DNA of 64,000 bases from Gammaproteobacteria bacterium (GTDB lineage Bacteria; Pseudomonadota; Gammaproteobacteria; Steroidobacterales; GCA-2729495): assembly GCA_030583605.1 (NCBI GenBank), contig CP129466.1, positions 1,929,001 through 1,993,000 of the forward strand. The letters are read 5' to 3'. The translations under genes were made by a program, and so were the position numbers. Shown piece by piece: positions 45,845 through 55,360 of the stretch. Numbering within the stretch: the first letter of the stretch is position 1; each line of letters begins with the position of its first letter. Below the pieces are notes generated by a model that saw only the letters and a list, made by a program, of their open reading frames with translations, made no database searches and was not told the origin of the DNA.

Positions 45845-46296
45845 GAAGGTTCCTGCCGGTCGCTGCTCGGGCTTACATCAGCATCGATGTCGACCGGCAT
45901 CGCTGCTCTCCGGCGTAATATCACGCCGAGCGTCACAGCACCGAGCAATACCAGCACCAGCGGTGCGGCCCAGAGAATTGCGGTGGATGCCTGAAACCGC
46001 GGCCGATACAGCACGAAATCGCCGTATCGGGCCAGCAGGTACTCCTCGACCTCCTGCTCGGAGCGTCCGTCATCGACCAGCCGCCTGATCTCTCGCCGCA
46101 GGTCTGCCGCAAGCGGTGCGGTCGAATCCCCAACCGTCTGGTTCTGGCAAACCAGGCAGCGAACCTCATGAATGAGCTTCTCGTAAAGTTCGGCGCGCAC
46201 CGGATCGTCGAACGGCGGCTCCGAATCGATCGCCCACGCGCCGCCAAGGGCAAGCAGCCCCACGCACATGGCTGTAACGAGGCCTGCCTGCTTCAT
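45841..46296 (-). CDS. ccmH: Cytochrome c maturation thiol-disulfide protein CcmH
   Basis: 151 residues from ATG 46296, which overlaps ccmG by 4 nt and starts a signal peptide (MKQAGLVTAMCVGLLALGGAWA). The RCLVCQNQ active-site CxxC is intact, and a C-terminal membrane helix (about 105-125) anchors the protein. It keeps apocytochrome haem-binding cysteines reduced. Short form without the TPR part, which is encoded separately as ccmI. Confidence 0.95.
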   Translation of the reverse strand: MKQAGLVTAMCVGLLALGGAWAIDSEPPFDDPVRAELYEKLIHEVRCLVCQNQTVGDSTAPLAADLRREIRRLVDDGRSEQEVEEYLLARYGDFVLYRPRFQASTAILWAAPLVLVLLGAVTLGVILRRRAAMPVDIDADVSPSSDRQEPS

Positions 46297-46856
46297 GGAC
46301 GCGCTGCGCGGGCGGCACGAATACGCGGAAGAAACTCCTTCTGCCATACCTCGGCCGTCAACGGGGCGATATGCTTGTACAGAATGGTCCCGGACGCGTC
46401 CAGCAGGAAGGTTTCGGGTGCACCATATACGCCCCAGTCGATCGCAACCCGGCCATCCTGATCCTTTCCAACAGCCGTGTAGGGATTGCCGAGCTGCTGT
46501 AACCACTGGCGGGCCAGATCGGGATCGTCTTTCCAGTTGAGCCCGAACATCCGCACGCCGCTTTGGGTCGAAAGCTCGAGCAGAAACGGGTGCTCCTGGC
46601 GGCATCCGACACACCATGTCGCCCACACGTTGACCAGGCTGACATCACCGAGCAGATCGCTTCTGGTCAGTGTCCGGCCGGGGTCGTCGAGACGCGGAAG
46701 GGAAAAATCCGGCGCCGGCTTCCCTATCAGAGGTGAGGGAACATAGGTCGGATCGCGCTTCAGGCCTACGGCGAGGAAACCGACCAGCACCACCAGGGCG
46801 ACCACGGGCAGCAGGAAACGTGTCATCAGGCTCGAGGTCGGCTTTGCTGCCGCCAT
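46293..46856 (-). CDS. ccmG: Thiol:disulfide interchange protein CcmG/DsbE
   Basis: 187 residues. N-terminal membrane anchor (LLPVVALVVLVGFLAVGL), then a thioredoxin fold with WATWCVGCRQEHPFL (CxxC) and the GVYGAPETFLLD segment that includes the cis-proline. Supplies reductant for apocytochrome c in the periplasm. Overlaps ccmH by 4 nt. Confidence 0.96.
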   Translation of the reverse strand: MAAAKPTSSLMTRFLLPVVALVVLVGFLAVGLKRDPTYVPSPLIGKPAPDFSLPRLDDPGRTLTRSDLLGDVSLVNVWATWCVGCRQEHPFLLELSTQSGVRMFGLNWKDDPDLARQWLQQLGNPYTAVGKDQDGRVAIDWGVYGAPETFLLDASGTILYKHIAPLTAEVWQKEFLPRIRAARAARP

Positions 46857-46859
46857 CCC

Positions 46860-48827
46860 TCAGGTTGCAGTCGCGGCGTCGATGCTACCCGCCCGGGACG
46901 CAGTTGCACTTTGGCGGAGCGCGACGCGGTAGCGCCGGTCCGTGATGGCCACCAGGCCGCCAATGGCCATGACGAGTGCCCCAAACCAGATGAAGCGGAC
47001 CATTGGTTTGTACTGCAGCCTGACGCTCCAGGCGCCCTCCCCCAGGTCGTCTCCGAGCGCGACGAACAGGTCGCGATGCCATGCGGCATCGATCCCGGCT
47101 TCGGTCATGGGCGAGGAGCGAACGCGGTACAGTCGCTTTTCCGGGTGAACGACCGCGATACGCTCACCACGACGGAATATCTCCATCTCGCCCCTCAGAC
47201 CCTTGTAGTTCGGACCTTCCGCAGGGGTAATCCCGCGGAACAGCAGCTGGTATTCGCCGAGCTGCAGGGTCTCACCCGGCGCAATGCGCTTGTCGGCAAT
47301 GATGCTGAAGCTCGAGGTAATGGTGATGCCAAGAACGCACAGGCCAAGCCCCAGGTGAGCAATCTGCATGCCCAAGGCACCGCGGGTCAGTCGCGCTCCG
47401 GAACCAGCCAGGCGCAGCGCGGGATCCAGCAATGCCGTCAGTATCAGCCAGGCAGCCGCACCGACTCCGACAGCCGAAAGCAACGAGCCGCCGCCGTAGA
47501 CCGCCCACGGAACCACCACAGCCATCAACAGCGACAGCAGCGCGAGCCAGCGCAGCCGCCGCACGACCGCCCAGGCATCGGCGGCCCGCCAGGCTGTGTG
47601 CATGCCGACTCCTACCGCCAGCAGAAGCGGCAGCATTGGCACCAGGAATACGGCTTCGAAGTACGGGGGACCGACCGAGATCTTGCCACGATTGAGCGCG
47701 TCGAGGATCAGCGGGTACAGCGTCCCGAGCAGGATCAGGCCGGCGGCCACGCAGAGCAGGATGTTGTTGACGAGCAGGAAGGTCTCGCGGGAAAACGGCC
47801 GGAATCCAATTGCACGGTCAAGCCGCGGCGCGCGCCACGCATACAGCGCCAGCGCGATCCCTATGACGACTGACAGATAGGTCAGTATGAACAACCCGCG
47901 CGTGGGATCCGACGCGAACGCGTGTACCGAAACCAGCACCCCGGAACGGACGAGGAACGTGCCGAGCAGGCTCAACGAAAACGCCCCGATCGCCAGCAGC
48001 AGCGTTGAACCCTTGAACAGCCCCCGCTTCTCGGTGACCGCCAGGGAGTGTATCAGCGCGGTTCCGACCAGCCACGGCATGAAGGAAGCGTTTTCGACCG
48101 GGTCCCAGAACCACCAGCCTCCCCAGCCGAGTTCGTAGTAAGCCCACCAACTGCCGAGGGCAATGCCCATGGTCAGGAACACCCAGGCCACCGTCGTCCA
48201 TGGACGTGCCCAACGCGCCCACTGCTGATCGATTCGCCCAGCCAGCATTGCAGCCACGGCGAACGCGAACGCGACCGAGAAGCCCACGTAGCCCGCGTAC
48301 AGCAGCGGTGGATGCAGCGCCATTGCAGGGTCCTGCAACAGCGGGTTGAGATCGTTGCCGTCGGCTGGGCCGGGTACGATGCGGCTGAAGGGATTGGAAG
48401 TCAGCAGGACGAACAGCAGAAATCCCACGCTGACGAAACCCATCACGCCGATGATGCGGGCCGACATCTCCTGCGGAATACTTCGGCTGAACGTGGCTAC
48501 GGCAGTCGTCCACCCCGCGAGCAACAGCGCCCACAGCACGAGCGAGCCCTCGTGGCCGCCCCATACAGCGGCAAACCGGTAGATGGACGGTAGGGTCGTG
48601 TTGGAATTGGCTGCAACGTAGCTGACCGTGAAATCATTGCTGACAAACGACCAAGCCAGTGCGGCGAATGCGCCTGCCACGAACACCAGTTGCCCGGTCG
48701 CGGCCGGCACTCCGACCGCCATCCATGCCGGCTTGCCGAAATGAGCCCCGGCGAGGGCGAAAAATGCCTGTGCGGACGCAAGGCAGACCGCGAGGATCAG
48801 GCAAACCTGGCCAAACTCCGGAATCAT
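46860..48827 (-). CDS. ccmF: Haem lyase subunit CcmF
   Basis: 655 residues, about 15 membrane helices. The WWD haem-binding signature is clear (ELGWGGWWFWDPVENASFMPWL), with LHPPLLYAGYVGF and the C-terminal GLVAITDRRYR. With CcmH and CcmI it attaches haem delivered by CcmE to c-type cytochromes. Three nucleotides from ccmG, ten from ccmE. Confidence 0.97.
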   Translation of the reverse strand: MIPEFGQVCLILAVCLASAQAFFALAGAHFGKPAWMAVGVPAATGQLVFVAGAFAALAWSFVSNDFTVSYVAANSNTTLPSIYRFAAVWGGHEGSLVLWALLLAGWTTAVATFSRSIPQEMSARIIGVMGFVSVGFLLFVLLTSNPFSRIVPGPADGNDLNPLLQDPAMALHPPLLYAGYVGFSVAFAFAVAAMLAGRIDQQWARWARPWTTVAWVFLTMGIALGSWWAYYELGWGGWWFWDPVENASFMPWLVGTALIHSLAVTEKRGLFKGSTLLLAIGAFSLSLLGTFLVRSGVLVSVHAFASDPTRGLFILTYLSVVIGIALALYAWRAPRLDRAIGFRPFSRETFLLVNNILLCVAAGLILLGTLYPLILDALNRGKISVGPPYFEAVFLVPMLPLLLAVGVGMHTAWRAADAWAVVRRLRWLALLSLLMAVVVPWAVYGGGSLLSAVGVGAAAWLILTALLDPALRLAGSGARLTRGALGMQIAHLGLGLCVLGITITSSFSIIADKRIAPGETLQLGEYQLLFRGITPAEGPNYKGLRGEMEIFRRGERIAVVHPEKRLYRVRSSPMTEAGIDAAWHRDLFVALGDDLGEGAWSVRLQYKPMVRFIWFGALVMAIGGLVAITDRRYRVALRQSATASRAGSIDAATAT

Positions 48828-48837
48828 GCCTGAAACC

Positions 48838-49293
48838 TCACCGATCCGATGGCGGCGGCACGGTTCCCGGGTGTCCCTGCGCCCTTAAAGATTCTGCTAC
48901 TTCCGGTGGCATGTAGTTCTCATCGTGCTTGGCCAGCACCTCGTCGGCTTTGAACGTGCCGTCGGGCATCAGCACGCCGTAGGCGATCACCCCTTGCCCT
49001 TCACGGAACAGATCAGGGAGCACACCCGTGTAACTCACATCGAGGCTTTTCTGCGTATCCGTGACCTGAAAGTGGATCTCGAGGGAACCTGGAGCGCGCC
49101 GCACACTACCTTGGCTGACCAGGCCCCCGAGACGGAATTTCTTCGCCGACGGTGCCTCGCCTGCCGCAATCTGGCTCGGCGAATAAAAATAGAGAAGATT
49201 CTCATCGAAGGCTCGCAGCGCGAGACCCACTGCGAGCGCTACGCCGCCCAGGATCAGGCCAACTACCAGCAGGCGTTGTCGTCGTGGCGTCAT
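48838..49293 (-). CDS. ccmE: Haem chaperone CcmE
   Basis: 151 residues. Single N-terminal membrane anchor ([20 protein letters not shown]), an OB-fold and the covalent haem-binding histidine in [13 protein letters not shown]. Carries haem from CcmC to CcmF in the periplasm. Overlaps ccmD by 4 nt. Confidence 0.97.
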   Translation of the reverse strand: MTPRRQRLLVVGLILGGVALAVGLALRAFDENLLYFYSPSQIAAGEAPSAKKFRLGGLVSQGSVRRAPGSLEIHFQVTDTQKSLDVSYTGVLPDLFREGQGVIAYGVLMPDGTFKADEVLAKHDENYMPPEVAESLRAQGHPGTVPPPSDR

Positions 49294-49460
49294 CGAAGCA
49301 CGCTCCTAGTGTCCCTGGCAGCTCGCAGGCGCAGCTTTTCTTTCGCCTGGCGATACCGTCTGCCCGCAGCGGCAATGTTTGCCCACAGCACGACCACCGT
49401 CAGGCCGAAGGCACTCCATACCCACGCAGCATAACCACCCATTGTCAGGAATTCGATCAT
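49290..49460 (-). CDS. ccmD: Haem exporter protein CcmD
   Basis: 56 residues from ATG 49460. One membrane helix ([17 protein letters not shown]) with a charged C-terminal tail, typical of CcmD, which stabilises CcmE release from the CcmABC complex. Overlaps ccmC and ccmE by 4 nt each; the longer upstream frame is an out-of-frame shadow of ccmC. Confidence 0.9.
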   Translation of the reverse strand: MIEFLTMGGYAAWVWSAFGLTVVVLWANIAAAGRRYRQAKEKLRLRAARDTRSVLR

Positions 49461-50221
49461 CTGGCGCCCGTCCCCTGGCTCAACACGACGTCCTGGGCCC
49501 ATCGGGCATGCTGCTCGCGCTCGAGCACCTCTCCCTGGAGCCTGCGGGTCAGCACCGCAAGGAAAAACACCGTAAACCCTACGATCATCGTCAGCAACGG
49601 CCACAACATGTCTGTCGTGATGGACGGGTTATCGAGCTTTGAAATAGTCGGGCCCTGGTGCAGCGTGTTCCACCAGATTACGGAGTAATGGATTATCGGA
49701 ATGTTGACCACGCCCACCAGCGCCAGCACCGCGCTCGCCCGGTCAGCTCGGGCCACATCGTCAAACGCTGCACGTAGCGCCATGTACCCGAGATAAAGGA
49801 ACAGGAGAATAAGTTCGGACGTCAGGCGTGCGTCCCAGACCCACCAGGTACCCCACATTGGCTGGCCCCACACGGCACCGGTGACCAGTGCGAGAAACGT
49901 GAACGACGCGCCTACCGGTGCGGCAGCCGCGGCAACCGCGTGCGCGAGTTTGATACGCCAGACCAGCCCGATTGCCGACGCGGTTGCCATGACCATATAG
50001 ACCATCATCGAAAGGTAGGCGCTCGGCACATGCACATAAATGATCCGGTACGCATCGCCCTGCTGGTAGTCCGCTGGAGCAACCACCAAACCGCCGTAAC
50101 TGCCGATCAGGATGAACAATAGCGACGGCCAAAGCAGCCACTGCTGCATCGCGCCGGCCAGGCGATAAAAGTGCGGCGGTGACGCCAGCTTATGCAGCCA
50201 CGCAGGGAACCCAATCGCCAT
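49457..50221 (-). CDS. ccmC: Haem exporter/haem handling protein CcmC
   Basis: 254 residues, six helices. The tryptophan-rich motif WGQPMWGTWWVWDARLTSELIL is complete, as are flanking His ligands (VHVPSAYLS and YSVIWWNTLHQGPT). Loads haem onto CcmE. Its start lies 71 nt after the ccmB stop, the largest gap in the operon. Confidence 0.97.
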   Translation of the reverse strand: MAIGFPAWLHKLASPPHFYRLAGAMQQWLLWPSLLFILIGSYGGLVVAPADYQQGDAYRIIYVHVPSAYLSMMVYMVMATASAIGLVWRIKLAHAVAAAAAPVGASFTFLALVTGAVWGQPMWGTWWVWDARLTSELILLFLYLGYMALRAAFDDVARADRASAVLALVGVVNIPIIHYSVIWWNTLHQGPTISKLDNPSITTDMLWPLLTMIVGFTVFFLAVLTRRLQGEVLEREQHARWAQDVVLSQGTGAR

Positions 50222-50292
50222 TTACCGTAACCGGATCCGTATCGGCCGTGACCCGTTGAGCATTATCCGCGTTCCCATGTCGCTGCGGTTCG

Positions 50293-50961
50293 TCAGTCGA
50301 GGGTAATCCGGATCGCAGCGGCTGCAGCAACCGGAGCGAGGCTGAGCGCCAGAAACATCATAGCGCCCAGCAAATACAGCAGTCCCGCGGGGTCGGCCCC
50401 GTTCGCTGCCACGTCCGTAGCCCGCGCGCCAAACATCAACACCGGCAGCATGAGTGGCAGCACCAGCAATGCCAGCAGGCCACTTGCCTGACGCAGACCG
50501 GCTGTGAGCGCCGCCCCGACGGAACCCAGGAGATTCAGCGTCGGAGTCCCGATGAGCAGGGTGACACACAGAATCGTGATCGCATCGCCGGGAAGATAGT
50601 AGGTGATTCCCAGGAACGGGGCCAGCATGACCAGCGGCGCGCCAGTCAGCAACCAGTGCGCCACAGTTTTTGCGAGCATTGCGACCGCCAGCGGCTCCGG
50701 TTGCAGGAGCAACTGTTCCATGGTTCCGTCTTCGACATCGGTACGGTACAGCGCGGTCAGCGACATGAGCGTACTGAGCAATGCAGCCACCCAGAGCACC
50801 GCCGGACCGATTCGCTGCAGCATGTCCTGCGCCGGACTCAGTGCAAGCGGGAAGAGCGACGCGACGATGACAAAGAATGCGAGCGGTGTCAGCAGGTCGC
50901 CCGGTCGTCGGAACGCCACCTGAATGTCACGACGCAGAACCGCAGTAAACAACTCGAACAT
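50293..50961 (-). CDS. ccmB: Haem exporter permease CcmB
   Basis: 222 residues, six helices. Family cues: FRRPGDLLTPLAFFVIVASLFPLA and the EDGTMEQLLLQPEP segment. Membrane part of the CcmAB ABC module that drives release of haem-loaded CcmE. Follows ccmA by 4 nt. Confidence 0.96.
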   Translation of the reverse strand: MFELFTAVLRRDIQVAFRRPGDLLTPLAFFVIVASLFPLALSPAQDMLQRIGPAVLWVAALLSTLMSLTALYRTDVEDGTMEQLLLQPEPLAVAMLAKTVAHWLLTGAPLVMLAPFLGITYYLPGDAITILCVTLLIGTPTLNLLGSVGAALTAGLRQASGLLALLVLPLMLPVLMFGARATDVAANGADPAGLLYLLGAMMFLALSLAPVAAAAAIRITLD

Positions 50962-50965
50962 GGTG

Positions 50966-51595
50966 TCAGCTATCCGCCATGTTCAGTGTTTCAACCCGGA
51001 TGCCAGACAACCGGACTTCATCGTGCGCCACGACGACCGCAATGCCGCCGGCTACGACATGCGAGGTGATTCGCGCCTCGAGCAGACGACGACCGTCAGA
51101 GTCCATGTTGGTGAACGGTTCGTCCAATAACCACGCCGGGCGCCCTGAGACGAGGATGCGCGCCAGCCCCGCCCGACGTCGCTGACCGGCCGACAGGTGA
51201 CGCGCCTCCAGATCCGCACAGCGGCTCAGGCTCAGCAGTTCGAGCAACCGGGATTCGTCGGCAGCATCCCCAACCAGCCGACGATAGAAGCGCAGGTTCT
51301 GCCTCACTGTCAGGTCCGCTTTCAGGGCCGACTGGTGACCTCCGTATGCGACCAGGCGGCGGCAAGTCAGCGGATCGTCGCGTCCCTCCCAGAGGACCTG
51401 GCCCGACTCGGGGCGCGTCAGTCCGCACAACACCCGCAACAGCGTGGTTTTGCCAACTCCATTGGGTCCGCGGACGAGCAACACCGATCCTGCGGGCACG
51501 TGCAGCGACAGGCGATCGAACAAGCAGGTTTCGCCCCGCCAGAGCGTCAGATTCCTAGCCTCCAGCATCGCCTGTGCCCGCCCTTTGCGTGACAT
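50966..51595 (-). CDS. ccmA: Cytochrome c biogenesis ATP-binding protein CcmA
   Basis: 209 residues from ATG 51595; ATG 51568 (MLEARNLTL) gives 200 and a more usual beginning. Walker A GPNGVGKTT, signature HLSAGQRRRAGLARIL, Walker B AWLLDEPF and the H-loop in VVVAHDE are all present. ATPase of the CcmAB module and first gene of ccmABCDEFGHI. Confidence 0.96.
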   Translation of the reverse strand: MSRKGRAQAMLEARNLTLWRGETCLFDRLSLHVPAGSVLLVRGPNGVGKTTLLRVLCGLTRPESGQVLWEGRDDPLTCRRLVAYGGHQSALKADLTVRQNLRFYRRLVGDAADESRLLELLSLSRCADLEARHLSAGQRRRAGLARILVSGRPAWLLDEPFTNMDSDGRRLLEARITSHVVAGGIAVVVAHDEVRLSGIRVETLNMADS

Positions 51596-51807
51596 GCTGT
51601 GCCATCCGGATGTTCTCGCCGGCGCCTTAAAGACCTGCCAGGCTCCGGGCCCGGCGCCCCCACCTCACGCCTCAGTACACTGCTTCCCTTTACAGGAGAG
51701 ACAGCCGCTCCTAGACTTCCGCCAAACAGCGAATTCGTCGAATTTGCGGCCGACCGGCGCCTGCCCGTTAACCGGGCCAACAAGACCGAGGAGCGTTCGC
51801 CCTGTCC

Positions 51808-52854
51808 ATGCCAAACCAGAACCGCAATGCTTCTTTTGGTGCAAGCGACACTGGTCGGGAGTCGGCGCGAATTGTAGAGGCGGCAGCCTACCTCGACCAG
51901 TGCTGGCGTAGCAGGTCGCGCTTCGCCATCATGATCGGGCAACAGAATTCTGCGCTTTCACGCGCATTGCGCCATTTCACGGACAACCTGCCTGAGACGT
52001 CCCGGCTTGCCCGAACGCCGGCACCGACCGACAGCGGTCACTCCTTTCTGGAGTCCGCGCTGGCGCAGTTCGGGTTCGACCCGTTCGATGCCACCGCCGA
52101 TGACCTCCTGCGGTTGCTGACAGTCGTCCTGCGGCAGGACGCGGCTCGATCCGGCACTTCCATCATTATCGTGGAGGACGCCCATCTGTTCGGCCCACGG
52201 GTGTGGGAAACCATTCGGGAACTGGCCAGAAATGCAGATGAACGGAATTCGACTCTCCTGTTCATTTTGAGCGGCTCGACCGCGCTCCATCGCATCCTCG
52301 ATTCGAGCGGCATGTCTGGCGTAGCCGGCATGACGCGGGTCCGTTTCGACCTCGACTCCGAGCGCGGCGACGCTGGCAGTAGCGAAGGGCGTTTGCAGGG
52401 TCAAGCCGATCGGGGCGTGTCTCTCCTCGTATCGCGCGACCAACAAACCATGGCCAGGTTCACTCTCGCGTATGACCGCTTGCTTATCGGCCGCGGTGAG
52501 CACAGTGACCTGCGCCTCTCCAGCCGCTTCGTGAGCAGGCAGCACGCATTGTTGTTGCGAAACACTGATGGGGACTGGCTGATCGACCTGAAGAGCACCA
52601 ATGGCACGATCGTGAACTCTGCTCTCATCGAGCGCCACCGGTTGCAGGCCGGCGACATTATCAGCATCGGAAACTTCCGGCTGCGGTACGAAGACGCCGC
52701 CGGGAGCCAGCCGGGCCCCGTGATTCCGATGGCTGATCCGGACCTGCTGACCGAGACCGTTGTGATGAGGTCGCTCAAAGCCCTGCGCGAACCCGTCACC
52801 GACGATGCGCGTCGCCATTCCAGGGAGGCCGGCGATAAGTCTTCGGCCGCTTGA
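51808..52854 (+). CDS. FHA-domain protein with degenerate AAA/ExeA-like N-terminal half
   Basis: 348 residues. The N-terminal half (about 20-190) follows the ExeA/TniB-like ATPase plan but the P-loop is eroded (MIGQQNSALS in place of GxxGxGKT) while a Walker B-like strand remains (IIIVEDAHLF). The C-terminal FHA domain (about 215-300) is intact: LLIGRGEHSDLRLSSRFVSRQHALL and DLKSTNGTIVN, the phosphothreonine-binding Arg/Ser/His/Asn set. It may bind phosphorylated partners at a cell-envelope machine such as type II or VI secretion; no partner kinase is nearby. Divergent from ccmA with a 212-nt gap. Confidence 0.85.
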   Translation: MPNQNRNASFGASDTGRESARIVEAAAYLDQCWRSRSRFAIMIGQQNSALSRALRHFTDNLPETSRLARTPAPTDSGHSFLESALAQFGFDPFDATADDLLRLLTVVLRQDAARSGTSIIIVEDAHLFGPRVWETIRELARNADERNSTLLFILSGSTALHRILDSSGMSGVAGMTRVRFDLDSERGDAGSSEGRLQGQADRGVSLLVSRDQQTMARFTLAYDRLLIGRGEHSDLRLSSRFVSRQHALLLRNTDGDWLIDLKSTNGTIVNSALIERHRLQAGDIISIGNFRLRYEDAAGSQPGPVIPMADPDLLTETVVMRSLKALREPVTDDARRHSREAGDKSSAA

Positions 52855-52926
52855 TCTCGCCCCGAAGCATTGCAGCCGGCCTGCATCAAGCACCGTCCTC
52901 GGCGACCATATCCAGGAGATTCGGAC

Positions 52927-53487
52927 ATGGAGCGTAAGAATCACCTAACCGCGTTCCTGCTTTTTGTGACGATGCTCGGCTGCAGCAGCCAGGTCTTCGC
53001 TGCGGATGATCCCTCCCCGGCCGCAGCGGACTCGCCGCTTGCCGGGATGATGTTCATGCACCCACGCGCGGACGGGCATGGCTGCCCAGCGGTGAATGGC
53101 AACGATGAACCCGGGCTCGATTGCCGGTCGGACGACTGGGGCTCGCGCCTTGCAGCGCTCAACATCACTGCAGAGCAGAAGGCCGCAATTCAGCAGATCG
53201 TGCAGTCTTACCGCGATCGGGGGCTTGCCCTCGTCCAGGCCGCCGCACGCGTGCGCGCGCAATGGATGGATGTCACACCCGACGACCCCGGCTTCACGCT
53301 GGCCACCGACGAGGCCGCAGATGCTGCCGCTGGCGTGGCCGCCAATGGAGTCAGGCTCGCCAGCAGCATGCGGGCGGAGATCCATGCGATTCTCACGGCC
53401 GAACAGCGCCAGCAACTGAGCGACGAAATCGGCGCACAGCGCCAGCGCTGGGCGGACTGGCGCACGCGCCATCAACCGGCTCAATAG
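52927..53487 (+). CDS. Spy/CpxP-like periplasmic protein
   Basis: 186 residues from ATG 52927, with AGGAG 8 nt upstream. The N-terminal signal is hydrophobic and ends near VFAAD; a Cys at MLGC could alternatively be a lipobox, though not a good one. The mature part is helical with two LTxxQ-type motifs, LNITAEQKAAIQQI and ILTAEQRQQL, the hallmark of Spy/CpxP/ZraP-family chaperones and metal-stress proteins. Probably an envelope-stress factor. Next gene follows after 6 nt. Confidence 0.82.
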   Translation: MERKNHLTAFLLFVTMLGCSSQVFAADDPSPAAADSPLAGMMFMHPRADGHGCPAVNGNDEPGLDCRSDDWGSRLAALNITAEQKAAIQQIVQSYRDRGLALVQAAARVRAQWMDVTPDDPGFTLATDEAADAAAGVAANGVRLASSMRAEIHAILTAEQRQQLSDEIGAQRQRWADWRTRHQPAQ

Positions 53488-53493
53488 CGCCGC

Positions 53494-55080
53494 TTGCCGG
53501 TGCCTGCTATTGAAAACGACACTCATCGCGTACCGCGACCGCTGATCGACGCGTTGCTCCAGCGCGGCACGTTCGGCCGCCCGGATCGTTCCGAGGTCAT
53601 TGAAACCCACATTTCCTGGGTGATTCTGACCGACACGCTTGCTTACAAGATCAAGAAGCCGGTCAAGCCCGGGTTTCTGGACTTTTCGACGCTCGAACTG
53701 CGCCGACGCGCCTGCATGGAGGAGTTGCGTGTCAACCGGCGCCTCATGCCGGAGTACTACCTCGATGTGATCGCGATCTACGGCAGCGTGGAGGAGCCCG
53801 TCCTCGAACCGGATGGCCCAATTGTTGAGTATGCCGTCCTGATGCGGCGCTTCCCGCCCGGGGCCGTACTGTCAGAGGCAACGGCCCCGCAAATCGCCGA
53901 CCACGAGTTAGACGCTCTCGCCGAGCTCATCGGCCAGTTTCATCGTGGCCTCCCACCGGCACCGGCAGGTGACCCGCGCAACACTCCAGAGAAGATTCGT
54001 GAGCCAGTCGATTCAAGCCTCGCACAGCTGCGAGAGCTGCTGCGGCACGATTCGGACAGGTCGCTGCTCCAGCCTGTGCACCACTTCATCGACCAGGAGT
54101 TCGAGCGCACCACGGCACTCATGCGCCAGCGACAGGCGGCCGGTTTCATACGGGAGTGCCATGGTGACCTGCACCTTGGCAACCTCGCCCGCATTGGCGG
54201 CCGAATCGTGCCGTTCGACGCACTGGAATTCGACCCGGCGCTGCGCTGGATCGATGTGCTGAACGAAGTGGCCTTTCTCGTCATGGACCTGGAGATGCAC
54301 GGCAAGCATCACGCTGGCTTCAGGTTTCTGAACCGGTATCTGGACCTCACCGGCGATCATGCGGGTCTGCCGGTCGTCCCGTTCTATCTGGCCTATCGCG
54401 CCATCGTCCGGGCGAAAGTTGCGGCCCTCAGCCCGGACCGATGTCCTGCCGAGCGACAACTCAGCATCCGACGTCTGCTGCAATATGCAGCGGATCCTCG
54501 CACAGGCAGCGGTCCGCTGCTGGTCCTGATGTGCGGAATCAGTGGCTCCGGGAAGAGTTATCTCGCAACGCGACTGGCTCTGGCATTACCCGCCATCCAT
54601 GTGCGTTCGGATGTCGAGCGCAAGCGACTGTTCGGTCTCGACGCACGAGCCCGCACGGCTTCTGGTGTTGCACAAGGCATCTATGCGCCGGGCGCCTCCG
54701 CGCGAACCTACGCCCAGTTGAACGAACTGGCCGCAGCGGTTATCGAAAGCCGCCTGCCGGTGATCGTCGATGCCACCAATCTGCGCCATGAGCAGCGTGA
54801 GCCGTTCCTGCAGTTGGCCCGCGAAACCGGCTGCCCGTCCGTCATCCTCGTCTGCCATTGCGACCCGGCGTTGATCGATTCGCGCGTGAAGCAGCGCCAG
54901 AACGACGCCCACGACCCGTCGGAAGCGAGCCAAACCGTCGTACGCCGGCAACGGCCGGGATTTGAGCCGCCCGATGCCGCGGCAGCAACGCTGGTGATCG
55001 AGATCGATACGGGCCAACCACAGTCGCTTGACGAACTCGCCGTTCGCCTCCGCGCACTGCTCCCTCGCCCCACGCCGTGA
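53494..55080 (+). CDS. Bifunctional aminoglycoside phosphotransferase-like/AAA kinase protein
   Basis: 528 residues. The N-terminal half is a protein-kinase-like APH fold: YKIKKPVKPGFLDFSTLELRR (nucleotide-binding lysine) and the catalytic loop CHGDLHLGNLA with FDALEFDPALRWIDVLNEVAF. The C-terminal third is a P-loop kinase (MCGISGSGKS, VIVDATNLRHEQR, HDPSEAS). This two-domain family is widespread in proteobacteria but its substrate is not known; antibiotic resistance should not be assumed. Start is TTG 53494 or GTG 53500, both weak. Follows the Spy-like gene by 6 nt, so likely co-transcribed. Confidence 0.87.
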   Translation: MPVPAIENDTHRVPRPLIDALLQRGTFGRPDRSEVIETHISWVILTDTLAYKIKKPVKPGFLDFSTLELRRRACMEELRVNRRLMPEYYLDVIAIYGSVEEPVLEPDGPIVEYAVLMRRFPPGAVLSEATAPQIADHELDALAELIGQFHRGLPPAPAGDPRNTPEKIREPVDSSLAQLRELLRHDSDRSLLQPVHHFIDQEFERTTALMRQRQAAGFIRECHGDLHLGNLARIGGRIVPFDALEFDPALRWIDVLNEVAFLVMDLEMHGKHHAGFRFLNRYLDLTGDHAGLPVVPFYLAYRAIVRAKVAALSPDRCPAERQLSIRRLLQYAADPRTGSGPLLVLMCGISGSGKSYLATRLALALPAIHVRSDVERKRLFGLDARARTASGVAQGIYAPGASARTYAQLNELAAAVIESRLPVIVDATNLRHEQREPFLQLARETGCPSVILVCHCDPALIDSRVKQRQNDAHDPSEASQTVVRRQRPGFEPPDAAAATLVIEIDTGQPQSLDELAVRLRALLPRPTP

Positions 55081-55216
55081 ATCCGGTTGGCTTGGGCTGG
55101 TTGGGGAAAGTGCCGTTACCCATGCAAGCCTGAAGCGGTTTCGGCCGTTGTCACATAACGCCTTTTCACCGCCCGTCATCGTGTCGCTGCGGCAAGGAAA
55201 CCGTGCGCGAGTCAAA

Positions 55217-55244
55217 TTGACTGACTGGCACCCTATGCTAGAGT
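55217..55244 (+). promoter_or_regulatory. Candidate promoter of the Ig-like-repeat protein gene
   Basis: TTGACT (55217-55222), 16-nt spacer, TAGAGT (55239-55244) preceded by TGC, an extended -10 form. It lies 116 nt before the start codon in a 280-nt gap. Confidence 0.42.
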
Positions 55245-55360
55245 GCCGGCGTCAAGATCGAACGCAAAGCACGGACTGGCTGGCGCCAGCCCGATTGACT
55301 CGAATCGGGACGGCATCTACTTAGAGGCGCCTGCCGGACCATGCGCATCCCGGAGCTGGA

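Noticed and set aside
53494..55080. Aminoglycoside resistance gene
   Set aside because: Only the kinase fold resembles APH; the fusion to a P-loop kinase is a chromosomal family of unknown substrate.
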